From positions 1 through 43,677 of the forward strand of contig NZ_WOEI01000013.1 of the NCBI RefSeq assembly GCF_009733925.1: a stretch of 43,677 nt of DNA, read 5' to 3'. Below are positions 24,529 through 31,886 of the stretch, piece by piece. The notes under the pieces are model-generated. The model ran no database searches. It saw only the letters and a program-made list of their open reading frames with translations, and had not been told where the DNA came from. The position numbers and the translations under genes are program-made. Numbering within the stretch: position 1 is the first letter of the stretch; each line of letters starts with the position of its first letter. This DNA comes from Streptobacillus canis (GTDB taxonomy: Bacteria > Fusobacteriota > Fusobacteriia > Fusobacteriales > Leptotrichiaceae).

Positions 24529-24560
24529 AATGTTCTCCTATAGATATTTCTTTATTAAAT

Positions 24561-24589
24561 ATTATAACTTAATTTAAAAGAAAAAACAA
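24561..24589 (-). promoter_or_regulatory. promoter of the DeoR-family regulator
   Basis: On the minus strand: TTGTTT (24589-24584), a 17-base spacer and TATAAT (24566-24561), about 32 bases before the start codon. Confidence 0.6.
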
Positions 24590-24597
24590 TTACACTA

Positions 24598-24625
24598 TTG
24601 ACTTTTCCAAAAACTTAGGTATAAT
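24598..24625 (+). promoter_or_regulatory. promoter of the fructose operon
   Basis: TTGACT (24598-24603), a 16-base spacer, TATAAT (24620-24625), 43 bases before ATG 24669. It faces away from the regulator's own promoter. Confidence 0.75.
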
Positions 24626-24630
24626 ATATT

Positions 24631-24667
24631 GAACAATAAAAAACAAAAAAGAACAAAAGGAGAACAA
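24631..24667 (+). promoter_or_regulatory. direct-repeat operator candidate for the DeoR regulator
   Basis: GAACAA at 24631, AAACAA at 24641, GAACAA at 24651 and GAACAA at 24662. The 10- to 11-base period puts all copies on one face of the helix, just downstream of the -10 box. DeoR proteins commonly bind phased direct repeats. Confidence 0.5.
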
Positions 24668-24668
24668 A

Positions 24669-25592
24669 ATGAGAGTTTATACTCTAACATTAAACCCTGC
24701 AATAGATTTATTTGTAAAATTAAATGAATTAAAGGAAAATGTTGTAAATAGGACTTTAGAAGAAGATTATCAGGCCAACGGAAAAGCTATAAATATATCT
24801 TTTATATTAAAACAAATGGGAATAGAAAGTACTGCTATGGGATTTTTAGCAGGATTTTCAGGCGAATATATAGAAAAAGAATTAAAAGATAAAGGAATTG
24901 AAACTGATTTTATTTATGTGGATGGAGTTACTCGAATTAATGTATTTATAAATTCAGATAAGGAATATAAAATAGTTAATAGAGGGCCTGAGATAAAAAA
25001 AATAGAAGAAAATGAATTGTTAAATAAATTAAATCAAATAGAAAAGAACTCATATTTATTTGTATCAGGTTCACTTCCCCCTGGATTAAATGATGAAATA
25101 TTTGTAGAAATTGCCAAAATTTGTAAAGAGAGAGAAATAAGGATAATATTTGATATAAGTTCTAAAAAATTAATAGATTGTTTAAAATATCCTGTTTATA
25201 TGATAAAACCAAATGAAGAAGAATTAAAAGAAATATTTGGTATAGTAGAAATAAATGATGAAATGATAAAGAATATAAAAGAAGAAATATTTAAAAAGTA
25301 TAAAAATTTAGAAAATGTTTTGTTGAGTCTTGGAGACCAAGGAGCTATTTTTATTAATAAAAATAATATAATAAAATCAAATGCATTAAAAGGAGAATTA
25401 GTTAATAGTGCATGTGCAGGAGATACATTACTTTCTGTTTTTGTTGGAAGTTTAATGCTTGGATATAATTTAGAAGAAAGTTTAAAAAGAGGAGCTGCTG
25501 GAGGATCGTTAACAGCTTTTTCAAAAGGGTTATGTGATGTGAAGGATATAGAAAAAAGAATAGATGAAATAAAAATTAAAAATATAGAATAA
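24669..25592 (+). CDS. fruK: 1-phosphofructokinase
   Basis: This 307-residue PfkB-family kinase converts fructose 1-phosphate, the product of the fructose PTS, to fructose 1,6-bisphosphate. It begins with the family signature VYTLTLNPAIDLFVKL (RVYTLTLNPAID) and ends with the PfkB motif ACAGDTLLSVFVGSL, whose Asp is the catalytic base; the usual first G of GAGD is C here. The LSLGDQGAIF segment is the ATP-site strand. ATG 24669 has AGGAG ahead. The PTS gene follows after 14 bases. This is the standard fruR-fruK-fruA order, with the regulator divergent. Confidence 0.92.
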   Translation: MRVYTLTLNPAIDLFVKLNELKENVVNRTLEEDYQANGKAINISFILKQMGIESTAMGFLAGFSGEYIEKELKDKGIETDFIYVDGVTRINVFINSDKEYKIVNRGPEIKKIEENELLNKLNQIEKNSYLFVSGSLPPGLNDEIFVEIAKICKEREIRIIFDISSKKLIDCLKYPVYMIKPNEEELKEIFGIVEINDEMIKNIKEEIFKKYKNLENVLLSLGDQGAIFINKNNIIKSNALKGELVNSACAGDTLLSVFVGSLMLGYNLEESLKRGAAGGSLTAFSKGLCDVKDIEKRIDEIKIKNIE

Positions 25593-25606
25593 ATTTGGAG
25601 GTTAAG

Positions 25607-26962
25607 ATGAAAATATTAGTAGTTACGGGATGCCCTACGGGAATTGCCCATACATTTATTGCAGAGCAAAAATTTAAAAAAGTTGCTGAAGAACTAGAAC
25701 TTGATGTAAAAGTTGAAACACATGGTCAAGTTGGAGTTCAAAATAGATTTACAGAAGAAGAAATTAATTCAGCACAAGGAATTATAGTTGCAGCAGATAA
25801 AGATGTTGAAGTTGGAAGATTTGTAGGTAAGCAAGTAATAGAAGTTTCTGTTTCAAAGGGAATAAAAAACGCTAAAGAACTTTTATTAGCAATTTCTGAA
25901 AATAAAGGGGAAATATTAGGAGGAGAGAAAAAAGAAACTGTAGAATTTAAGAATGAAACAGGAATTGGAAGAACGATTTATAAACACCTTATGAATGGGA
26001 TTTCTCATATGTTACCATTTGTAGTTGGAGGAGGAGTGTTAATAGCTGTATCTTTCTTATTTGGAATTTTTTCTTTTGATCCAGCCAGTGATCAATATAA
26101 TCCTTTTGCAGCTCTTCTTAAAAATACAGGAGGTTTAGCATTTCAAATGATGATACCTATATTATCAGGGTATATCGCAGCCTCTATTTCGGAAAGACCT
26201 GGATTGGTAGTTGGTATAGTTGGAGGATTATACGCTAATCAAAGTGGAGCAGGATTTTTGGGAGGAATAATTGCAGGATTTTTAGCTGGATATATAATAG
26301 TATTACTTAAAAAAGTATTTTCAGTTTTACCTAAATCTCTTGAAGGGACTAAGCCTATATTTCTTTACCCAGTTTTTGGTATTTTCTTAATAGGTGTGAT
26401 AATGAATTTTACTATAGCGCCTATTACATATATTAATAATGTTATGATGGATTTTATTGCTTCTTTTCAAAATTCAAATCCAATAATTTTAGGAATAATA
26501 GTTGGATCTATGTGTGCATTTGATATGGGAGGTCCAGTGAATAAAGCGGCTTATGTTACAGGGACACTGTTACTTGGTCAAGGAAATTATTATTTTATGG
26601 CAGGAGTTTCAGCAGCTTGTATTACTCCACCATTAATTACAACGGTAGCAGCGTTACTTTATAAAAATAAATTTACAAAAGATCAACAAAATGCAGCTTA
26701 TGTTAACTTTGTATTAGGATCTGCACATATAACAGAAGGTGCTATACCATTTGCTGCAGAAAATCCTTTAGTAGTTTTGCCGATTTTAATGTTAGGTTCT
26801 TCAATTTCGGCAATACTTAGCTATATATTTAAAGTACAAGTTCCAGCACCGCATGGTGGATTTTTAGTATTACCTCTTGTGACTAATGCATTCCTTTGGG
26901 TAGTTGCGATTGCTATAGGATCAATAATAGGAGGAGTAATATACGGTAAATTTAAAAAATAA
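25607..26962 (+). CDS. fruA: PTS fructose EIIBC permease
   Basis: This 451-residue fusion of EIIB and EIIC imports fructose as fructose 1-phosphate. EIIB has phosphocysteine Cys9 in TGCPTGIAHTF. A linker of about 25 residues leads to EIIC (from about 125) with GISHMLPFVVGGG, FDMGGPVNKAAY and ITEGAIPFAAENP. About ten membrane helices are seen. ATG 25607 was chosen over TTG 25595 because TTGGAGG is its ribosome binding site. Many FruA proteins carry an N-terminal EIIA domain, absent here. No EIIA gene follows before the terminator; an HPr-EIIA protein elsewhere, or the EIIA at 17598, must supply the phosphate. Confidence 0.92.
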   Translation: MKILVVTGCPTGIAHTFIAEQKFKKVAEELELDVKVETHGQVGVQNRFTEEEINSAQGIIVAADKDVEVGRFVGKQVIEVSVSKGIKNAKELLLAISENKGEILGGEKKETVEFKNETGIGRTIYKHLMNGISHMLPFVVGGGVLIAVSFLFGIFSFDPASDQYNPFAALLKNTGGLAFQMMIPILSGYIAASISERPGLVVGIVGGLYANQSGAGFLGGIIAGFLAGYIIVLLKKVFSVLPKSLEGTKPIFLYPVFGIFLIGVIMNFTIAPITYINNVMMDFIASFQNSNPIILGIIVGSMCAFDMGGPVNKAAYVTGTLLLGQGNYYFMAGVSAACITPPLITTVAALLYKNKFTKDQQNAAYVNFVLGSAHITEGAIPFAAENPLVVLPILMLGSSISAILSYIFKVQVPAPHGGFLVLPLVTNAFLWVVAIAIGSIIGGVIYGKFKK

Positions 26963-27024
26963 GATTAAATTTATTAAAAAGAAGGTAAAAATGATATGTA
27001 CCCAAAATTCTGGACACATATGAA

Positions 27025-27834
27025 TTAGACTATGGAAATGGATGTTTGCCTGTACTTAACAGGAGGCATCCATTTTGTTTTAGCCTGTATTCTTTTATTA
27101 TTATAATATTCTATATATTCTTTTATTGCTTTTGAAAATTCTTCAAAAGATTTATACTTGTATTCTTCACCATAATACATTTCTACTTTTAATCTAGCAA
27201 AAAAAGTTTCTATTATTGAATTATCATAACAATTTCCTTTCCTTGACATAGATTGTGTAATATTATGTTTTTTTAATTCATTTATGTAATGATTATGCTG
27301 ATAATGCCACCCTTGATCTGAATGAAATATCAATTTTTTAATATGAGGAAATTTTTTAGATGCTTTCTTAAGCATTGTAGATACTAATTCTAAATTAGGA
27401 CTCAATGAAATATGATATGATATTATTTCATTATTATACATATCTAGTATTGGAGAAAAGTAACATTTACCCCATTTAAATGAAAATTCAGATATATCTG
27501 TACTCCATTTTTGTAATGGTGCTGTTGCATTAAAATCTCTATTAATTATATTTTTTGCAACCTTCCCTATCTCTCCTTTATATGAACGATATTTACTCTT
27601 AGGTCTTCTAGCCAATAATCCCATTTTATTCATTAATCTTTGGACTCTTTTATGGTTAATCTTATATCCTAAATTCAATAATTCTCTATGTACTCTACGT
27701 ACTCCATATCTACATTTATGCTCTTCAAATATTTTTTTAATCAATATCATTATCTCTTTATTACGTTCTTCTACTACATCTATTTTACTGATTTCATAAT
27801 AGTATGTAGATTTTGACATACAAGTAGCTTTCAA
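27025..27834 (-). CDS. IS3-family transposase orfB (DDE catalytic part)
   Basis: These 269 codons hold an HTH_21-like start and an rve integrase core. The DDE residues are visible: Asp in WSTDISEF, Asp in HSDQGWHYQ and Glu in NSIIETFFARLKVE, with the GNCYDNS motif between. ATG 27834 is only the first ATG; the conserved frame goes on upstream (TQGEKAGIVKELREKG...) to about 27940. The protein is therefore made as an orfA-orfB fusion by -1 frameshifting, probably at the run of eight A (minus strand, 27942-27935) inside orfA. The frame is intact, so the element could be active. Confidence 0.92.
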   Translation of the reverse strand: MKATCMSKSTYYYEISKIDVVEERNKEIMILIKKIFEEHKCRYGVRRVHRELLNLGYKINHKRVQRLMNKMGLLARRPKSKYRSYKGEIGKVAKNIINRDFNATAPLQKWSTDISEFSFKWGKCYFSPILDMYNNEIISYHISLSPNLELVSTMLKKASKKFPHIKKLIFHSDQGWHYQHNHYINELKKHNITQSMSRKGNCYDNSIIETFFARLKVEMYYGEEYKYKSFEEFSKAIKEYIEYYNNKRIQAKTKWMPPVKYRQTSISIV

Positions 27835-27875
27835 TAAATATTTTAGCTTATATCCTTTTTCACGAAGCTCTTTAA

Positions 27876-28412
27876 CTATTCCTGCTTTTTCGCCTTGAGT
27901 AAGTTTGCTTCCTTTTCTTTTCTCAAGGCCATCATTTTTTTTATTACAGCCTGCTCTGTTCTTAAATATTCATTTTCTTCTCTTAATCTAATTAATTCTT
28001 CATATTCAGATTCATTTAATTGTCTTGGTTTATTCTCTTCTATATCTTTTATTTTCTTTTTCATGGGTGGACGACCTTTCTTTTTCTCTATAAGTCCATT
28101 ATACCCATAATTTTGATAATTGTACACCCATTTAGATATTATAGAAGGGTTAATTCCTTCAATAATACTGATAGAATTAATAGAATTAGCAGCTAAATAT
28201 TTATTTACAATAACTAATTTTTCATCGGCTGACCATTTTTTCCAAGATTGTTTAGGTTTAAGTATGTCAATTCCGTGATGATCTGCAAGTAATACCCAAT
28301 GTCTAATTTTATCTCTAAATCTTTTTGTTCGTAAACCATCTGGTGTTTCTGGATAAATTCCTTTTTTGTACATTTCAACACATTTCTTTTTAAATTCAAA
28401 ACTGTAACGCAT
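27876..28412 (-). CDS. IS3-family transposase orfA (DNA-binding part)
   Basis: This 178-residue protein has two helix-turn-helix segments. The first is at about 1-60 (MRYSFEFKKKCVEMYKKG...). The second, at about 70-105, contains NSISIIEGINPSIISKWVYNYQ. A basic KKKGRPPMKKK and a leucine-zipper-like helix (LIRLREENEYLRTEQAVIKKM) end it, as in IS150 InsJ. ATG 28412 is preceded by GGAGGG. The zipper region contains the A8 run where ribosomes can slip into orfB. The ends of this same element recur as fragments at 11378 and 11761. Confidence 0.92.
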   Translation of the reverse strand: MRYSFEFKKKCVEMYKKGIYPETPDGLRTKRFRDKIRHWVLLADHHGIDILKPKQSWKKWSADEKLVIVNKYLAANSINSISIIEGINPSIISKWVYNYQNYGYNGLIEKKKGRPPMKKKIKDIEENKPRQLNESEYEELIRLREENEYLRTEQAVIKKMMALRKEKEANLLKAKKQE

Positions 28413-28487
28413 AAAAATACCCTCCTTACTGGTTTGTCCAGTAAAGAGGGTACATATCAAAAACCTTCTTTTTATTTTATAAGTATC

Positions 28488-28515
28488 TTGACTTTTTAAA
28501 AAATCGAGGTATTAT
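28488..28515 (+). promoter_or_regulatory. promoter of the ribose/nucleoside operon
   Basis: TTGACT (28488-28493), a 16-base spacer, TATTAT (28510-28515). It begins 15 bases after the right arm of the split terminator. Confidence 0.7.
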
Positions 28516-28524
28516 TTACTATAA

Positions 28525-28542
28525 ATCGTAATCGTTTACGAT
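28525..28542 (+). promoter_or_regulatory. LacI-type operator
   Basis: ATCGTAATCGTTTACGAT is an 18-base inverted repeat with central CG and one mismatched pair, the classic LacI/GalR operator shape. It lies 9 bases after the -10 box, so a bound repressor would block early transcription. The likely binder is the LacI-family protein encoded last in the same operon (33262). Confidence 0.7.
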
Positions 28543-28565
28543 AATGACTTTAGGAGGAGATTAAC

Positions 28566-29477
28566 TTGAATAAAGCATTAGTGGTAGGAAGTTTAAATAT
28601 GGATATTACAGCAAAAGTAGAAAAATTACCTAAATTAGGTGAGACAATTATGGGATATGATTGTTATAAAAGTTGTGGAGGTAAGGGGGCAAATCAAGCA
28701 GTAGCATTATCAAAGTTAGATATGAATACTAAAATGATAGGATGTGTTGGTTTTGATAGTGATGGGGATGAATTAATTGAAAATTTAATTAAGAATAAAG
28801 TAGAACCAATAATTATAAAAAGTAATAAAGTTACTGGAAAAGCTATAATTACAGTAGATAATAATGGTGATAATAATATAATAGTAATTCCAGGTGCTAA
28901 CTTTGAAATAAAAAAAGATGATATAGATGAAAAAATAGATTTTATTAAAGAAACAGATATAGTTATTTTACAAAATGAAATACCTATTGATGTTACAAAT
29001 TACGTATTAAAAAAAGCAAAAGAAAATAATAAAAAAACAATTTTTAATCCTGCGCCAGCAGTAAAATTATCTAATGAAATTTTTAAAAATATAGATTACT
29101 TAATTTTGAATGAAACAGAATTTGAATATATTTTTGAAACAAATTATGAAGATAGTGAAAAAGTATTAAATATAAAAAAAGAAAATTCAATAAATAACTT
29201 AATAATAACGCTTGGAGAAAAAGGTGTTAGAGTAGTAAATGAAAAGTTTAAATTAATAGATATTCCAGCTTATAAAGTAAAAGCTGTAGATACAACTGCC
29301 GCAGGAGATTCATTTATTGGAGCGTTTGCATCATGTATTACTAAAGGCCAAAGTTTAGAAGAGTCTATTAAATTTGCCATTGCGGTATCAGCTATAGTAG
29401 TTACTAAAAATGGAGCTCAAGAAAGTATACCAACTTATGAAGAAACAAAAAGATTTATAGAAAGTATGTGCATATAA
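28566..29477 (+). CDS. rbsK: ribokinase
   Basis: This 303-residue PfkB-family kinase phosphorylates ribose to ribose 5-phosphate. The N-terminal signature VVGSLNMDITAKVEKLPKLGET, GGKGANQAVA (sugar-binding GG) and C-terminal DTTAAGDSFIGAF with the catalytic Asp are all as in RbsK. FNPAPAV and LNETE are also conserved. The start codon is TTG (28566), fixed by AGGAGGAG at about 28551-28558. The nucleoside hydrolase downstream supplies ribose, so this pair forms a salvage route from nucleosides to the pentose phosphate pathway. It ends one base before the next gene. Confidence 0.9.
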   Translation: MNKALVVGSLNMDITAKVEKLPKLGETIMGYDCYKSCGGKGANQAVALSKLDMNTKMIGCVGFDSDGDELIENLIKNKVEPIIIKSNKVTGKAIITVDNNGDNNIIVIPGANFEIKKDDIDEKIDFIKETDIVILQNEIPIDVTNYVLKKAKENNKKTIFNPAPAVKLSNEIFKNIDYLILNETEFEYIFETNYEDSEKVLNIKKENSINNLIITLGEKGVRVVNEKFKLIDIPAYKVKAVDTTAAGDSFIGAFASCITKGQSLEESIKFAIAVSAIVVTKNGAQESIPTYEETKRFIESMCI

Positions 29478-29478
29478 A

Positions 29479-30933
29479 ATGAAGAAAAGTAAATTTAGTC
29501 CTATACTTATTTTTATTTTTTTATGGATAATAGTATTAATTTTTTCCTACATACTTAGAGATACAAGTTTTTATTTAGAGACTCAAGATAAAAATTATGT
29601 AATAGAAAATTTATTAAACCATTCAGGAATTGAATGGATTTTAAGTAATGGAGTAAAAAATTTTTCAGATTTTAATGTATTACCAATAGTTTTAATTGTA
29701 GTTTTAGGAATAGGTATAGCTGAAGAAACAAAATATTTAGAATTAGTTTTAAAACAACTAATAATAAAAATACCGAAATATTTAATTACACCATTACTAT
29801 TATTGTTAGGTATAATAGGTAATCTTGCGGGAAGTGCTTCCTTTGCTATTGTGCCATCATTAGGGGCTATAATGTTTAAAATTGCAAATAAAAACCCCTT
29901 ATTAGGAATAATTACAGGTTTTATCGGAGTTGCTGGAGGATTAAGTGCTAATATATTTATTTCAACAACTGATGTAATAAGTTCTTCAATAACACAAAAT
30001 GCTGCAAGAATTGTAGATAAAAATTTTAATGTATTACCTACATCAAATTGGTATTTTTTTGCTGTTTCTACTATATTACTTATGTTAGTAGGTACTTTGG
30101 TTATAGAATATATTGTTTCTCCTATGGTTAATAAATATGAAGTAATAAATTTTCAAGAGGAAATAGTAGATTTATCAAAAAATGAAAAAAAAGGAATTTT
30201 TTATGCAAATATTTCATTATTAGGATATTTATTAATATTGATTCTATTATTTATACCTAAAAATGGAATTTTAAGAGGAGTGGATGGAGATTTAATAAAT
30301 TCAACATTAATTAAAGGAATAATACCTATAATTACATTATTATTTATGATTCCAGCTATTGTTTTTGGTAAACATATTAAACTAATAAATAATTTTAATG
30401 ATTTCATAGATTTATTGAATAAAAGTATAAGTAAATATTCTAACTTTATTGTTTTATGTTTTTTTGCCTCTCAGTTTATAGGGATATTTAAGAAAAGTAA
30501 TATTGGATTATATTTTTCATATTTAGGGATAAAATTAATATCTAAGTTTAATTTAAATATATATGTCTTTATTATTTTATTTATAGTATTTTCAATGATT
30601 TTAAATATTTTTATTGGATCAATGAGTGCAAAGTGGATTATAATGGCACCAATTTTTATACCTTTATTTATAAATTTAGGATTTACTCCTGCATTTGGGC
30701 AATTGGTATTTAGAATAGCTGATTCTGTTACGAATCCAATTTCACCATTAGAACCTTTTGTACCTTTTATTTTAGCAACTATGAATAAATATAATAAAGA
30801 TATTGGTTTTTATGAATTATTTAAATTTATGTTCCCTTTATCAATTTCATTTTTAATAGTTTGGTTGATACAGTTATTTATATATATATTATTTAATTTT
30901 AATATTGGTCCATCAACATCAATATTTATTTAA
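29479..30933 (+). CDS. AbgT-family transporter
   Basis: This is a 484-residue inner-membrane protein with about 11 to 13 hydrophobic helices. Family motifs of AbgT (p-aminobenzoyl-glutamate transporter; MtrF type) are seen: GIGIAEETKYLE, GNLAGSASFAIVPSLGAIMF, NWYFFAVST, SMSAKWIIMAPIFIPLF and RIADSVTNPISPLEPFVPF. AbgT proteins carry aminobenzoyl-glutamate or export sulfonamides. In an operon with ribokinase and nucleoside hydrolase, it probably imports or exports a nucleoside-pathway compound; this is inferred only from position. ATG 29479 follows the ribokinase stop codon by one base; no strong ribosome binding site is seen, so translation is probably coupled. Confidence 0.8.
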   Translation: MKKSKFSPILIFIFLWIIVLIFSYILRDTSFYLETQDKNYVIENLLNHSGIEWILSNGVKNFSDFNVLPIVLIVVLGIGIAEETKYLELVLKQLIIKIPKYLITPLLLLLGIIGNLAGSASFAIVPSLGAIMFKIANKNPLLGIITGFIGVAGGLSANIFISTTDVISSSITQNAARIVDKNFNVLPTSNWYFFAVSTILLMLVGTLVIEYIVSPMVNKYEVINFQEEIVDLSKNEKKGIFYANISLLGYLLILILLFIPKNGILRGVDGDLINSTLIKGIIPIITLLFMIPAIVFGKHIKLINNFNDFIDLLNKSISKYSNFIVLCFFASQFIGIFKKSNIGLYFSYLGIKLISKFNLNIYVFIILFIVFSMILNIFIGSMSAKWIIMAPIFIPLFINLGFTPAFGQLVFRIADSVTNPISPLEPFVPFILATMNKYNKDIGFYELFKFMFPLSISFLIVWLIQLFIYILFNFNIGPSTSIFI

Positions 30934-30946
30934 TTAGGAGGAAATT

Positions 30947-31867
30947 ATGAGAAAAAATTTAATAATTGATACTGACCCAGGTATTGATGATGCAGTAGCG
31001 ATTGCAATAGCATTATTTTCAGAAAAATATAATGTTAATCTAATTTCAACAGTTGCAGGTAATGTTGATATTGAAAAAGTAACTTTAAATGCTAGAAGAT
31101 TATTGAAATTTTTTGGAAAAGAAGAAATACCAGTTGTAATGGGAAGTAAATCACCTTTAATTGAAAAACTTGAAACAGCTGTAGATGTTCATGGTCTTAG
31201 TGGAATGGAAGGCTGGGATTTTGAAGATCCAGTGGTAGATATAGTTGATGAAAATTTCTTAAGCTATATGTATAAAACGATAATGGAAAAAGACAAAAAA
31301 ACTACTATAATGGCTATAGGTCCTTTAACAAATATTGCACTTTTATTAAAAATTTATCCTGATGTTAAAAATAAAATTGAGGAAATAGTTTTTATGGGTG
31401 GAAGTTTAACTAGAGGAAATAAAGGAGTTATGTCAGAATTTAATATAGCTGTTGATCCAGAAGCAGCATACATTGTAATTCACTCAGGGGTACCTATAGT
31501 AATGGCTGGATTAGATATAGGACTTAAAGCCTTAATATATCCAGAAGATAGTGAAAAAATAAAAGTTCAGAATAAAACAGGTGAAATGGTGTATTCATTA
31601 TTTAAAAAGTATCGTGGTGGAAGTTTTAATACAGGATTAAAAATGTATGATTCAACAGCTGTTGCATATTTATTAAAACCTGATTTATTTGAATATGTTG
31701 ACACATATGTTGATGTAGAGTTAAAAGGAGAGATGACTAAAGGAGTAACTCTAGTAGATTTAAGAGGATATTTAAAAAAAGATATAAAGAATGTAAAAGT
31801 AATAACAGATGTAAAAGCGGAAGAATTTAGAACATGGTTTATAGAATCGTTAAATAAATGTATATAA
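30947..31867 (+). CDS. nucleoside hydrolase (inosine-uridine preferring type)
   Basis: This 306-residue hydrolase splits ribonucleosides to base and ribose. The calcium-binding signature DTDPGIDDAVAI (residues 8-19) is complete, FMGGSLTRGNKG (about 150) and EFNIAVDPEAA follow, and the late metal or active-site region is KMYDSTAVAYLLKP. The size fits IunH/RihA. The ribosome binding site is TAGGAGG. Its product ribose is the substrate of the ribokinase encoded first in this operon. Base specificity cannot be told from the sequence alone. Confidence 0.92.
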   Translation: MRKNLIIDTDPGIDDAVAIAIALFSEKYNVNLISTVAGNVDIEKVTLNARRLLKFFGKEEIPVVMGSKSPLIEKLETAVDVHGLSGMEGWDFEDPVVDIVDENFLSYMYKTIMEKDKKTTIMAIGPLTNIALLLKIYPDVKNKIEEIVFMGGSLTRGNKGVMSEFNIAVDPEAAYIVIHSGVPIVMAGLDIGLKALIYPEDSEKIKVQNKTGEMVYSLFKKYRGGSFNTGLKMYDSTAVAYLLKPDLFEYVDTYVDVELKGEMTKGVTLVDLRGYLKKDIKNVKVITDVKAEEFRTWFIESLNKCI

Positions 31868-31886
31868 TAAGAGAAAGGATGATGTT

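Larger units (their letters stand above)
26992..28459 (-). mobile_element. complete IS3-family (IS150-like) insertion sequence, 1468 bp
   Basis: The terminal inverted repeats are TGATATGTACCC...TGGACA at 26992 and its counterpart ending at 28459; about 26 bases align with four or five mismatches. The flanks are runs of A (26987-26991 and 28460-28463), consistent with a 3 or 4 bp target duplication AAA(A). It contains two overlapping frames, orfA and orfB, on the minus strand, as in IS150. The leader before orfA is a hairpin with a T tail (28413-28455), which stops outside transcription from reading into the transposase. Confidence 0.9.
26976..28473 (+). terminator. fructose-operon terminator split by the IS
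   Basis: The left arm AAAAAGAAGG (26976-26985) and right arm CCTTCTTTTT (28464-28473) are perfectly complementary, separated only by the IS and runs of A. Removing the IS and one AAAA copy restores a ten-pair hairpin with a six-base loop (TAAAAA) and a T tail, 13 bases after fruA. Confidence 0.75.

Noticed and set aside
24151..24577. Plus-strand open frames opposite the DeoR gene
   Set aside because: Their Phe/Ile-rich products mirror the Lys/Glu-rich regulator; no ribosome binding sites or family motifs.
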